A DNA stretch of 64,000 nucleotides, from assembly GCF_000383095.1 (NCBI RefSeq), contig NZ_AORL01000021.1:1-64000 (forward strand), read 5' to 3'. The position numbers were made by a program, and so were the translations under genes. Numbering within the stretch: the stretch's first letter is position 1; each line of letters starts with the position of its first letter. This document shows positions 16,688 to 25,157 of this stretch, piece by piece. The notes under the pieces were generated by a model. It saw only the letters and a program-made list of their open reading frames with translations, was not told the origin of the DNA and made no database searches. This DNA comes from Sphingomonas sp. PR090111-T3T-6A (lineage in GTDB: Bacteria; Pseudomonadota; Alphaproteobacteria; Sphingomonadales; Sphingomonadaceae).

Positions 16688-18216
16688 TACTGATTGACCG
16701 TAGGTGCCGTGGTCGAGCTCGTTGGCTGATTAGCCGCATCCTTGGCGGCCTTGAGATCGGCAGCGGCCTTGTAGTTCGCGGTCTCGGCTTCAATCCGCTT
16801 CGTCTGGGCTTCGATCTCCCCCTGCTTGCTCTTGAAGGCGTCTGTTATTGAGCCAACGACCGCGTTCACCACTTGGAGCGGGAGAGATACGACCGCCAAT
16901 CCCGTACTCGGATAGTCGACGTCCGCCTTCGTAAGCCTGCCGTTGGCGAAGCTATAGGAAGTCGCGCGCTTGATGAAAGTCGTTCGATCGATGGGAAGAT
17001 TGTAGGCGTAGCGACTGTCGAGTACGGGAAACGTCGATCTCGCGAGCGGAACATCCGCGTGGTTTGGGTCTATGGCGACGATGGTGCAGACGCGCTCCAT
17101 GGAGGTTACCACGCCACTGACTCCTCCTTCATCGGCATACATCGCGTTAGTCGTCGCCGAATTGGGTACGGCGCTGCAGTCACCACTGAGTTGCACCTTG
17201 ATGTCCGCGCGAATGGTCACTTTCTTGCTCTCGAGATCGCTAAGTTCGAAGGTCTTCGAGACCGGAAGGCTGATATCGATGGCCGGCAGCGGCTCGGCGA
17301 TCGCAGGATATTCATCCTGTAACTCCACGAGCAGATTGTGGGTGATTCCCTGCTTTCTCATCTTCGCGATCGTAACATCCAGATCCGTTGCGGACGCCGC
17401 ACCGACCCTTCCGACCGCACCGACGGGTGGCCCCGGCACGAAGAACATTGCTACAGTCTTCGCGATCGCCTCGATCACCTCCGCTGCCTGACTGTCGGCG
17501 GTGATTGATACCGTCTTGATCATCCCGCCGTCGAATTCCGTCGTGACATGATCGTTTGAGAACGCGTTGACGGAGCCGTAGAGGCGGAAGGTCGACATAT
17601 GGTCGGCTTCCGTCGCCTCCTGAATCTGCACCTTAAGCTTCAGGGGGCATTGAGTGTCGATCAATGATGCGTTCGAACGGCCGCGATCAGCAGTCTCGAT
17701 GTATGTCTTGAACGCGGCAGCGAAACTTTCGATGTCCTTCAACGCTGCAGCCTGATCGGATTTGGCTAAGCCGTTTGTGATCCAGGCATTCAGCTTGGCG
17801 TCAAAACCGTTTTTCGTCTGGACGTACTGCAGCGTCGTCAGGACATCAGCGGCATAAGAGGCGCGCAAGGCGGTGCACCAGTCGGGCTTCGACTTCGGCA
17901 GCTTTGCAGTGTCGTCGTTTGCCGGCTTGGCCGCGGCAGCCGCCTCGGCCCCGGCTGCTTGGTTGGTGACCGTCACCGTGTTTGAAATGGATGTGGGAGT
18001 GGTGCCGGAAGCTGCTCCGCCACCGGAGCCCGAACCACTGTCCGCATCGCTCACGACAACGTTGAGAACGCTCCGCGGAAGACTGTATTCTCCATAGAGC
18101 GGCTTGTGCTGCGCTGCTGGGAAATGACCTGCGGCGTAACTCTTCGCCATCGGCTCCGAGCATGCCGACAAGCCAGGTAGCGTGGCTAGGCACAGGAATC
18201 CCATGGCCCGTTTCAT
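16687..18216 (-). CDS. Large lipoprotein of unknown function, first gene of protease cassette
   Basis: A protein of 509 aa from the ATG at 18216. It has a lipoprotein signal with lipobox LSAC (Cys19), then a low-complexity Ala/Ser/Gly stretch (~45-90), a central domain with no family I recognise, and a C-terminal helix rich in K, E and A (EIEAQTKRIEAETANYKAA) likely to be a coiled coil. Predicted to be anchored to a membrane facing the periplasm. Its stop overlaps the start of the trypsin-like gene by one base, so all three cassette genes should be made together. It could be a scaffold, inhibitor or substrate of the proteases; nothing in the sequence decides. Confidence 0.7.
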   Translation of the reverse strand: MKRAMGFLCLATLPGLSACSEPMAKSYAAGHFPAAQHKPLYGEYSLPRSVLNVVVSDADSGSGSGGGAASGTTPTSISNTVTVTNQAAGAEAAAAAKPANDDTAKLPKSKPDWCTALRASYAADVLTTLQYVQTKNGFDAKLNAWITNGLAKSDQAAALKDIESFAAAFKTYIETADRGRSNASLIDTQCPLKLKVQIQEATEADHMSTFRLYGSVNAFSNDHVTTEFDGGMIKTVSITADSQAAEVIEAIAKTVAMFFVPGPPVGAVGRVGAASATDLDVTIAKMRKQGITHNLLVELQDEYPAIAEPLPAIDISLPVSKTFELSDLESKKVTIRADIKVQLSGDCSAVPNSATTNAMYADEGGVSGVVTSMERVCTIVAIDPNHADVPLARSTFPVLDSRYAYNLPIDRTTFIKRATSYSFANGRLTKADVDYPSTGLAVVSLPLQVVNAVVGSITDAFKSKQGEIEAQTKRIEAETANYKAAADLKAAKDAANQPTSSTTAPTVNQ

Positions 18217-18672
18217 GTATCGATCCCCCTCTTCGGCCTTTCCCCGAGCCGTCCAAAAGGAACGCGACACCACTAAACTCTAGATCCGAATCGATGCTTG
18301 CACAGGAACTCCACTTGAGCAATCAGAATTGAACCCGCGATGGTGTATTCAACCTAAAGGGAGTTCTTTGCTGTAAATAGCTTTTCATTTTTCCGCGCTC
18401 TACAACGCCTTAGAATCTAATGCGCCACGCTGCCGGCTTTTGATGCTACCCAAGCATCTTCCTAATTTTCGACACACAGCAGACACGGAAAGCTCGAGGA
18501 GGTGTGCGCCACCGTCGGGATCACCTTCACAAGCACCACATCGCAATGAATACTTGTCATTCCGCTTGCGAGGAATTTGTTTGGGCCTTTGAACGCCCGG
18601 GTTTGGCTCGCGAGCGGTCCGACAGCTCGGCGCCCTCATGATTGCCGTTCGACGCAGCGCGAGGGCTACCCG
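18217..18672. other. Intergenic region upstream of the protease cassette
   Basis: About 450 bp without a supported gene. It should contain the promoter of the lipoprotein-protease cassette (leftward). It is moderately AT-rich (for example 18300-18420). No hairpin or repeat stands out. Confidence 0.35.
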
Positions 18673-19227
18673 TTAGCGGTCATAAGCGATCTGCCCCGTT
18701 GGCAGGCGATATGGTACGCTGAGGCTAGGGTCGGGCTCGTGCATCCACTGAATAAGAAAGTCCCATGCCGCTTTGTTACTGGGGTGCGCCAACCAGCCAA
18801 GTGCGTCCCGGTTCGTCCGATATGTTGCTGTTAGATGGCCGAGGGTTTGCGGAATGAGATTGAGCCGATCCTTGATTAGCCCAACCCAAAGATCGCTGGG
18901 AACCGGCAACCCGTGAACAACGCTGAAATCACGAAAAACGTCTTCATTCGCAGTATAATACCCGACAAAGCCTGAGCGAAAGATGCCGCTTTGCTGTCCC
19001 GGTTTGTGCTCGTTCAGCCAATCTCTAAGCGCAGGTATTTCTATCCCAATAACGCCAAACAGCTTGAACCCCCATGGTCGGCGCTGCGCGTGAGGAGCGA
19101 AATAAGCAATGACTTCACTGGAGCGCGGCGCCCAGACCTTGGCCGTACCCTTCCATAGTCGCAGCTCCTCAAACCCTTCCGCACAAAACGCTTTTCTAAG
19201 TTCGGCGCGGAATGCTCGGATGTCCAT
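18673..19227 (-). CDS. Hypothetical protein, unrecognised
   Basis: A 184-aa soluble protein without a signal peptide or membrane segment. It reads like a real gene (MDIRAFRAELRKAFCAEGFE, WGFKLFGVIGIEIPALRDWL, NLIPQTLGHLTATYRT). It has a mixed alpha/beta composition and many aromatic residues. I do not recognise the family. It stands alone between two empty stretches, which suits an accessory or recently acquired gene. Codon use is less GC-biased than in the housekeeping genes of the window. Confidence 0.6.
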   Translation of the reverse strand: MDIRAFRAELRKAFCAEGFEELRLWKGTAKVWAPRSSEVIAYFAPHAQRRPWGFKLFGVIGIEIPALRDWLNEHKPGQQSGIFRSGFVGYYTANEDVFRDFSVVHGLPVPSDLWVGLIKDRLNLIPQTLGHLTATYRTNRDALGWLAHPSNKAAWDFLIQWMHEPDPSLSVPYRLPTGQIAYDR

Positions 19228-19637
19228 CGGATGAAATCCTACGCTCTGCCGTGCAGCGGATCGGCATTACCATGTTAGTCTAAATGGCCGAAAGTCATTG
19301 CGGCAGGACAAGAGCGGCCAGAAAGCTCCCCACAAAGTCCGGACACTCCACGCGAACCGGTGACCCGGAGGGCCCGGGGGAAGCGGTCGGTCGGCTTTCA
19401 GGATCGCCGTTAGACCGGCGGAATGTCTGCGATTGGTCGCAAGCAGTCGGTTGGCCGTCCGCTCAATCAACAACATCCAGATTGGTGCGAGCTGTCGGAC
19501 GGCTTAGCGCCTAATTCCGGACGCTTGGGATGCGAGCACCGATCCCGAAAGCCGCTGTTCGTTCATGCAGACCGATATTCGGTCTAAGCGTTCATGCGAC
19601 CGGGGAGAACAGCCCTTTGCCTCCCCGGTCACGGGGA
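19228..19637. other. Intergenic region with one hairpin
   Basis: No supported gene. The only clear structure is the 10-bp inverted repeat at 19598-19630 just after the GST stop. Confidence 0.35.
19598..19630. terminator. Hairpin downstream of the GST gene
   Basis: The arms GACCGGGGAG and CTCCCCGGTC are separated by 13 nt. It lies 8 nt beyond the stop of the leftward GST gene. It lacks a U-run, so terminator function is only plausible. Confidence 0.4.
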
Positions 19638-20276
19638 TCAGGCGGCCAGTTGCGCCTTGTGCTGGTTCACGACGTCGGCCTCGTCCTTGAGGGCTTTCAC
19701 GACGGACGGGCGGGCATCCATGCGCGCCTTCCAGGCCATCAGGTTCCCGAGATGCTCGATCTCGGTGCCACTGCGCTTGTGCCACATCGTCGCCCAGACA
19801 TAGGCATCGGCGACCGTGAAGGCGTCACCGGCGACGAACTCCTGGGTAGCCAGGCGGTCATCAAGGACCTTGTAGGCGCTCACGAGCTTGTTGCGGGTCC
19901 AGAGTTGGCCTTCCTCGGTCATGAGCTTGCGCATCAGGGGAATGTGCTTCTGCGCGATCTCGGTCGCGATGAAGGTGAGCAACTGGTCGAACTTGGCGCG
20001 CTCGAGCGTGCCCGCCTTGGGGGTCAGGCCGGTCTCGGGGTGCTGGTCGGCGAGATAGGAGGCGACGATGATCGTCTCGGTGAGGATGTCCTTCCCATCG
20101 GCGTCGAGCGTCAGGGCGGGAACGTAGAGAAGCGGATTGATCGCGGCGAAATCCTCGCCGTTCGACGTCGACTTTCCGAAGACATCGAAGTGGACGAGTT
20201 CGGGCTGAAGGCCGAGCTCATTGGCGATGATCTGGACAGCCTGCGAGCAGGTCTGGTCGGCAATGAAGAGTTTCAT
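19638..20276 (-). CDS. Glutathione S-transferase family protein
   Basis: Cytoplasmic GST of 212 aa, conjugating glutathione to electrophiles or acting as a peroxidase/isomerase. The N-terminal thioredoxin-like part starts MKLFIADQTCSQAVQ, with the cis-proline LLYVPAL and the glutathione-contact LTETIIVASYLAD. The C-terminal helical domain carries the N-capping motif FTVADAYVWATMW. Similar to bacterial beta-class GSTs, with Cys10 in the active-site position. Divergent from the RND operon; the shared 417-bp gap contains inverted repeats. Confidence 0.85.
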   Translation of the reverse strand: MKLFIADQTCSQAVQIIANELGLQPELVHFDVFGKSTSNGEDFAAINPLLYVPALTLDADGKDILTETIIVASYLADQHPETGLTPKAGTLERAKFDQLLTFIATEIAQKHIPLMRKLMTEEGQLWTRNKLVSAYKVLDDRLATQEFVAGDAFTVADAYVWATMWHKRSGTEIEHLGNLMAWKARMDARPSVVKALKDEADVVNQHKAQLAA

Positions 20277-20353
20277 GGCAATCGTCCTTGAACGAGGGTG
20301 GTCGACAGGGACGAAATTATTTCGGGAATTAATCGCGATAAACTGCCGTAATC

Positions 20354-20368
20354 GATACGATCTGTATC
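20354..20368. promoter_or_regulatory. Inverted repeat GATAC-N5-GTATC
   Basis: A perfect 5-bp arm dyad in the region between the GST and RND operon starts, resembling repressor sites in front of RND pumps. The regulator is not in the vicinity. Confidence 0.4.
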
Positions 20369-20434
20369 AATAACAGAGACAATGAAATTGCTGCCTGAAA
20401 TCGGCTGAGCGCCCGCGATAGCGGCACTGTCTCA

Positions 20435-20452
20435 ATACAGGCGACAGTGTAT
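20435..20452. promoter_or_regulatory. Inverted repeat ATACA-N8-TGTAT
   Basis: A second dyad, 66 bp after the first and sharing the ATAC/GTAT half-site. It overlaps another dyad, CACTGT-N13-ACAGTG (20425-20449). A likely operator/promoter zone of the efflux operon. Confidence 0.4.
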
Positions 20453-20693
20453 CGCAATCAGGCAGATTTATCTCGCACATCACGCCCACCATTGTCCTGC
20501 GCGAAGGCCGCAAGTCGCAGGTTGGCCTGTCGCGTCGGGGGTAACCGAGGCGCCGGCATCCTCTCGAACGGTCATCACGAGCGGCTGGGATGCCGGCGAT
20601 GTATGCCGGCCCACCGTTCGTCCGGAAAATTGAGTGATCTCATCAGACGCGGCCCACCAGGCCGCCGCGTCTGCATTCGGATTGGACAAGACC

Positions 20694-21938
20694 ATGAACC
20701 AGGTAACCCGAATTGCCGAGGATGCGGCGCATGACGCAGGGCATACGCGCCGGTGGAGCCGCACGGCTCTCTTTGCCCTCCCTCTTCTGGCGATGGCTGG
20801 CGTAGGCGTGAGACTCGCCCATCATGGCCCTGAGGCGGCGGCACCACCACCATCCGTAGTACAGGTTTCCACCCCACTGGAGCGCGAGGTCGACCAGTGG
20901 GACGATTATGTAGGGCGCTTCGCGGCGAGCAAGGCAGTCGAGGTGCGTCCGCGCGTATCGGGGGCGATCACCGCGGTTCATTTCCGGGATGGCCAGATGG
21001 TGAAACAGGGAGACCTGCTCTTCACCGTCGATCCGCGCCCTTATGGGGCCGCTCTGGCGGAAGCGCAGGCTGGCGTCGCGACCGCCGAGAGCGCGCTGGC
21101 GCTGGCTCGCTCGGATTATGAGCGGGCTTCGAGACTCAAGGGCGACGACGCGGTCTCGGCCGGCGAGATCGATGCTCTGGGTGCGAAGGTGCGAACCGCG
21201 ACGGCAGCGCTTTCAGCGGCGCGGGCTCGTGCCCGAACACGCGCGCTGGATGTCGAGTTCACGCAGGTTCGCGCGCCGATCAGCGGCCGCATCTCGGATC
21301 GCCGCGTGGATGCGGGCAATCTGGTCGTCGGCGGAGAGGGCGCGGCGGCGACGCTGCTCACCACCATCAATGCGCTCGACCCGATCTACTTCTCGTTCGA
21401 CGCGTCCGAGGCCTTGTATCTCAAGGCCAGGCGGGCACAGGCGGCGGGCGCCGATCAGGTCCAGATCCGCCTGCAGGGCGAGACCGGCTACGACTGGAAG
21501 GGCAAGCTCGACTTCACCGATAACGGCGTCGATCCGCGTTCAGGAACGATCCGGGCGCGAGCGACAATCGCCAACCCCAAGCTGGTGCTGACGCCCGGCC
21601 TGTTCGGCAACATGCGGCTGGCGAGCGGCGGCACCGCCAGGGCGCTGCTGGTGCCCGATACCGCGATCCAGGCCGATCAGGCCGACAAGGCCGTGCTGGT
21701 TGTCGACAAGGATGGCACCGTGGCGCTCCGGAAGGTGGTGCTGGGGCCGGTCGTCGACGGCTTGCGCATCATCGCCTCCGGCCTCGCGCCGGGCGACCGG
21801 GTGGTGATCGGCGGCAACATCGCCGCGGCACCGGGCAGCAAGGTCCAGCCACAGCCCGGCACGATCGTGGCGAAGCCCGATCCCGTCACCCCGCCCAGCG
21901 CACCCGTCGCGGCGGACGCCACCTTCGCGTCCCGCTGA
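20694..21938 (+). CDS. RND efflux periplasmic adaptor (membrane fusion protein)
   Basis: Links the inner-membrane RND pump to the outer-membrane channel. A protein of 414 aa with an N-terminal membrane segment (TALFALPLLAMAGVGV), the first half-lipoyl EVRPRVSGAITAVHFRDGQMVKQGDLLFTVDPRPY, a helical hairpin (AQAGVATAESALALARSDYERA), the second half-lipoyl VRAPISGRISDRRVDAGNLV and C-terminal beta-barrel strands. First gene of a three-gene operon with the pump and channel. The frame extends upstream to 20634. I prefer MNQVTRI because it leaves a normal-length N-terminus; no strong ribosome site decides. Confidence 0.9.
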   Translation: MNQVTRIAEDAAHDAGHTRRWSRTALFALPLLAMAGVGVRLAHHGPEAAAPPPSVVQVSTPLEREVDQWDDYVGRFAASKAVEVRPRVSGAITAVHFRDGQMVKQGDLLFTVDPRPYGAALAEAQAGVATAESALALARSDYERASRLKGDDAVSAGEIDALGAKVRTATAALSAARARARTRALDVEFTQVRAPISGRISDRRVDAGNLVVGGEGAAATLLTTINALDPIYFSFDASEALYLKARRAQAAGADQVQIRLQGETGYDWKGKLDFTDNGVDPRSGTIRARATIANPKLVLTPGLFGNMRLASGGTARALLVPDTAIQADQADKAVLVVDKDGTVALRKVVLGPVVDGLRIIASGLAPGDRVVIGGNIAAAPGSKVQPQPGTIVAKPDPVTPPSAPVAADATFASR

Positions 21939-21965
21939 CGCCCGCATTTTCGCAAGGAGGGCGCC

Positions 21966-24900
21966 ATGCGCATCTCACGCTTCTTCATCGACCGGCCGAT
22001 CTTCGCCTGCGTGCTCGCGCTGGTGGTCGCGATCGTCGGTGCCATCGCCTATGTGGCGTTGCCGGTCTCGCAATATCCCAACATCGTGCCGCCGACCGTT
22101 ACGGTCACAGCCACCTATCCGGGCGCCAACGCCCAGACCGTCGCCGAGACGGTCGCCGCGCCCATCGAGCAGGCGATCAACGGCGTCGACGACATGCTCT
22201 ATCAGTCGTCGCAGTCGACGGGTGACGGCAAGCTCACCATCACCGTCACCTTCAAGGTCGGCACCGATCCGGACAAGGCGCAGGTGCTGGTGCAGAACCG
22301 CGTCTCCACCGCGCTGCCGCGCCTGCCCGACGTGGTGCAGCGCCTCGGCATCGAGACCAAGAAGATTTCGCCGGCTATCCTGATGGCTGTGAACATCAAC
22401 TCGGACGACGGCTCGCGCGATCTCGCCTACATCCAGAATTATGCGCGCACGCAGGTGGTCGATCCGCTGAGCCGCATCGACGGCATCGGCAATGTCGATC
22501 TGATGGGCGGTGGGCAGGATTATTCCATCCGCGTCTGGATCGATCCCAATCGCGCCGCCGCGCTGGACCTGACGGCTTCCGAGATCGTCGACGCCCTGCG
22601 ATCGCAGAATGTGCAGGTGGCGGCCGGCAAGCTCGGGCAGGCGCCGACCGGGCCGAACGAGGCGTTCCAGGTCAACCTGCGCACGCTGGGCCGGCTGACG
22701 ACGCCGGAGCAGTTCGCCGACATCGTGATCCGCACCGATGCCGAGGGACGGCAGGTGAAGGTGAAGGATGTCGCGCGGGTCGAGCTCGGCAGCGACAATT
22801 ACAGCGCCTACACCTATCTGAACGGCAAGCCGACCGCGATCCTCAACATCCTCGCCCGTCCGGGTTCGGACGCGGTGAAGGCGCGCGCGGCCGTCTATGC
22901 CAGGATGAAGGAGCTTTCGAAGGGCTTCCCGGCCGGCATCAACTATTCGATCGCCTATGATCCCACCCGCTTCGTGGTGGATTCGATCAACGCCGGTTTC
23001 CAGACGCTGCTCGAAGCGACGGTGCTCGTGATCCTCGTCATTCTGGTGTTCCTCCAGAAATGGCGGGCGGCGATCATCCCGGTGATCGCCATCCCCGTCT
23101 CCGTGCTCGGCACCTGCGCGGTGCTGCTGGCGCTGGGCTATTCGATCAACAACCTGTCGCTGTTCGGCATCGTGCTCGCCATCGGCATCGTCGTCGACGA
23201 CGCGATCGTCGTGGTCGAGAATGTCGAGCGCAATCTGGAGAGCGGCATGTCCGCGCTTCAGGCGGCGCGCAAGTCGATGGACGAGGTGGGCACCGCGCTC
23301 GTCGCCATCGTGCTGGTGCTGTGCGCCGTGTTCGTGCCGACATTGTTCATCACCGGCCTGTCGGGCGAGTTCTACAAGCAGTTCGCCGTCACCATCGCGA
23401 CGGCCACCATCTTCTCGCTGATCCTGTCGCTCACGCTTTCGCCGGCGATGGCGGCGCTGATGCTCAAGGCCTCGCATCATGACGAGGAGGCGACGGGCAT
23501 TCGCGGCGCCCTCCAGCGCGCGGCGGTGTGGTTCAACACCGGCTTCGAGCGGATGAGCGAGCGCTATGCCGCGCTCACCCATCGGCTGGTGCTGATGCCG
23601 AAGCGGATGATGTCGATCTATGCGGGGCTGATCGCGCTCACCATCGGCGTCTTCTGGTACACTCCTGTCGGCTTCGTGCCGTTGCAGGATCAGGGCTATT
23701 TCGCGGCCCTCGTGCAGCTCCCGCCGGGCGCATCGCTCCAGCGCACCGATGCCATCGTGAAGGAAGTCGCCAAGCGGACGCTCAAGATCGAGGGCGTGGC
23801 GCATTCCGAGATGTTCGTCGGCATGGACGGTCTGTCCTCTACGCTGGCGCCCAATTCGGGCGTGGCCTTCTTCCCGCTCAAGTCCTTCGACGAGCGGGAT
23901 GCGCATCATCGCACGATGGAGGCGATCATGGCCGACACCCGCAAGGCGCTGGCCGACATCAACGACGCCCGCATCCTCGTGGTGCCGCCGCCCGTGATCC
24001 AGGGCATCGGCGGCAATGCCGCGACCGGCTACCGTATCATGCTCCAGGATCGTGGCGGCCACGGCTATCAGGATATGGGCAAGGTCGCGCAGGACTTCAT
24101 CGCCAAGGCCAATGCGACCAAGGGCCTGTCGTCGGTGTTCACCTTCTACGACACCTCGTCGCCGAGCGTGTACGCCGATATCGACCGCACCAAGGCTGAC
24201 ATGCTGGGCGTGCCGCCGGGCCGCGTGTTCGATGCGCTCCAGACCTATATGGGCTCGACCTTCATCAACGACTTCAATCTGCTCGGCCGCACCTATCATG
24301 TGACCGCGCAGGCGGATGCGCCCTATCGCCGCACGCTGTCTGATGTCGCCAATCTGCGGGCACGTTCCAATCAGGGCGGCATGGTGCCGATCGGCAGCCT
24401 CGCCACCTTCAAGGACGAGTCCGAGCCCTATCGCGTCACCCGCTACAATCTCTTCCCCGCGGTCGAGATCGATGGCGAGACGGCGCCGGGCTATTCCTCG
24501 GGCCATTCGCTGAAGGCGGTCGAGGCGCTCGCCGCCAAGGCGCTGCCGCAGGGCTATGGCAGCGAGTGGACGAGCATCGCCTATCAGCAGACCACGGTGG
24601 GCAACACTGCCGGCATCGTCTTCGTGCTGGCGATCGTGTTCGTCTTCCTCGTGCTGGCGGCACAGTTCGAGAGCCTGTCGCTGCCGCTCTCGATCGTCCT
24701 CATCCTGCCCATGTGCCTGCTGGCGGCGATGACGGGCGTGAACCTGCGCGGCTACGACAACAACGTCCTCACCCAGATCGGCCTGATCGTGCTGATCGCG
24801 CTGGCAGCGAAGAATGCGATCCTCGTGGTCGAGTTCGCCCGTCAGGCCGAGCATGAGGGACTGAGCCCCGTCGAGGCGGCGGTGAAGGCCGCGCAGATGC

Positions 24901-25145
24901 GTCTGCGCCCGATCCTGATGACCAGCTTCGCCTTCATCCTGGGCGCGGTGCCGCTGGCGCTGGCCCATGGTGCTGGCGCGGAGCTCCGCACGGCCCTCGG
25001 CACGGCGGTGTGTTTCGGTATGCTCGGCGTCACCGGCTTCGGCCTGCTCTTCACCCCGACCTTCTACGTCGTCTGCCGCACGCTGGGCCTGAAATGGGCC
25101 GGGCGTCGCGGTGGAGCGACCGGCGCGATCGTGCCGGCGGAATAA
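21966..25145 (+). CDS. RND multidrug efflux pump, HAE1 family permease
   Basis: Proton-driven inner-membrane exporter of 1059 aa, the usual size of AcrB/MexF-type pumps. It starts MRISRFFIDRPIFACVLAL, with TM1, two large periplasmic loops and twelve TM segments. The proton-relay segment GIVVDDAIVVVENVERNL in TM4 carries the paired aspartates. AcrB-like family strings such as LPVSQYPNIVPPTVTVTATYPGA and FRYDPTRFV-like repeats are present. Placed 27 bp after the adaptor with GGAGGG before the ATG. Closest in style to the MexF subgroup; exported compounds cannot be predicted. Confidence 0.93.
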   Translation: MRISRFFIDRPIFACVLALVVAIVGAIAYVALPVSQYPNIVPPTVTVTATYPGANAQTVAETVAAPIEQAINGVDDMLYQSSQSTGDGKLTITVTFKVGTDPDKAQVLVQNRVSTALPRLPDVVQRLGIETKKISPAILMAVNINSDDGSRDLAYIQNYARTQVVDPLSRIDGIGNVDLMGGGQDYSIRVWIDPNRAAALDLTASEIVDALRSQNVQVAAGKLGQAPTGPNEAFQVNLRTLGRLTTPEQFADIVIRTDAEGRQVKVKDVARVELGSDNYSAYTYLNGKPTAILNILARPGSDAVKARAAVYARMKELSKGFPAGINYSIAYDPTRFVVDSINAGFQTLLEATVLVILVILVFLQKWRAAIIPVIAIPVSVLGTCAVLLALGYSINNLSLFGIVLAIGIVVDDAIVVVENVERNLESGMSALQAARKSMDEVGTALVAIVLVLCAVFVPTLFITGLSGEFYKQFAVTIATATIFSLILSLTLSPAMAALMLKASHHDEEATGIRGALQRAAVWFNTGFERMSERYAALTHRLVLMPKRMMSIYAGLIALTIGVFWYTPVGFVPLQDQGYFAALVQLPPGASLQRTDAIVKEVAKRTLKIEGVAHSEMFVGMDGLSSTLAPNSGVAFFPLKSFDERDAHHRTMEAIMADTRKALADINDARILVVPPPVIQGIGGNAATGYRIMLQDRGGHGYQDMGKVAQDFIAKANATKGLSSVFTFYDTSSPSVYADIDRTKADMLGVPPGRVFDALQTYMGSTFINDFNLLGRTYHVTAQADAPYRRTLSDVANLRARSNQGGMVPIGSLATFKDESEPYRVTRYNLFPAVEIDGETAPGYSSGHSLKAVEALAAKALPQGYGSEWTSIAYQQTTVGNTAGIVFVLAIVFVFLVLAAQFESLSLPLSIVLILPMCLLAAMTGVNLRGYDNNVLTQIGLIVLIALAAKNAILVVEFARQAEHEGLSPVEAAVKAAQMRLRPILMTSFAFILGAVPLALAHGAGAELRTALGTAVCFGMLGVTGFGLLFTPTFYVVCRTLGLKWAGRRGGATGAIVPAE

Positions 25146-25157
25146 GGAACTCCTCCC

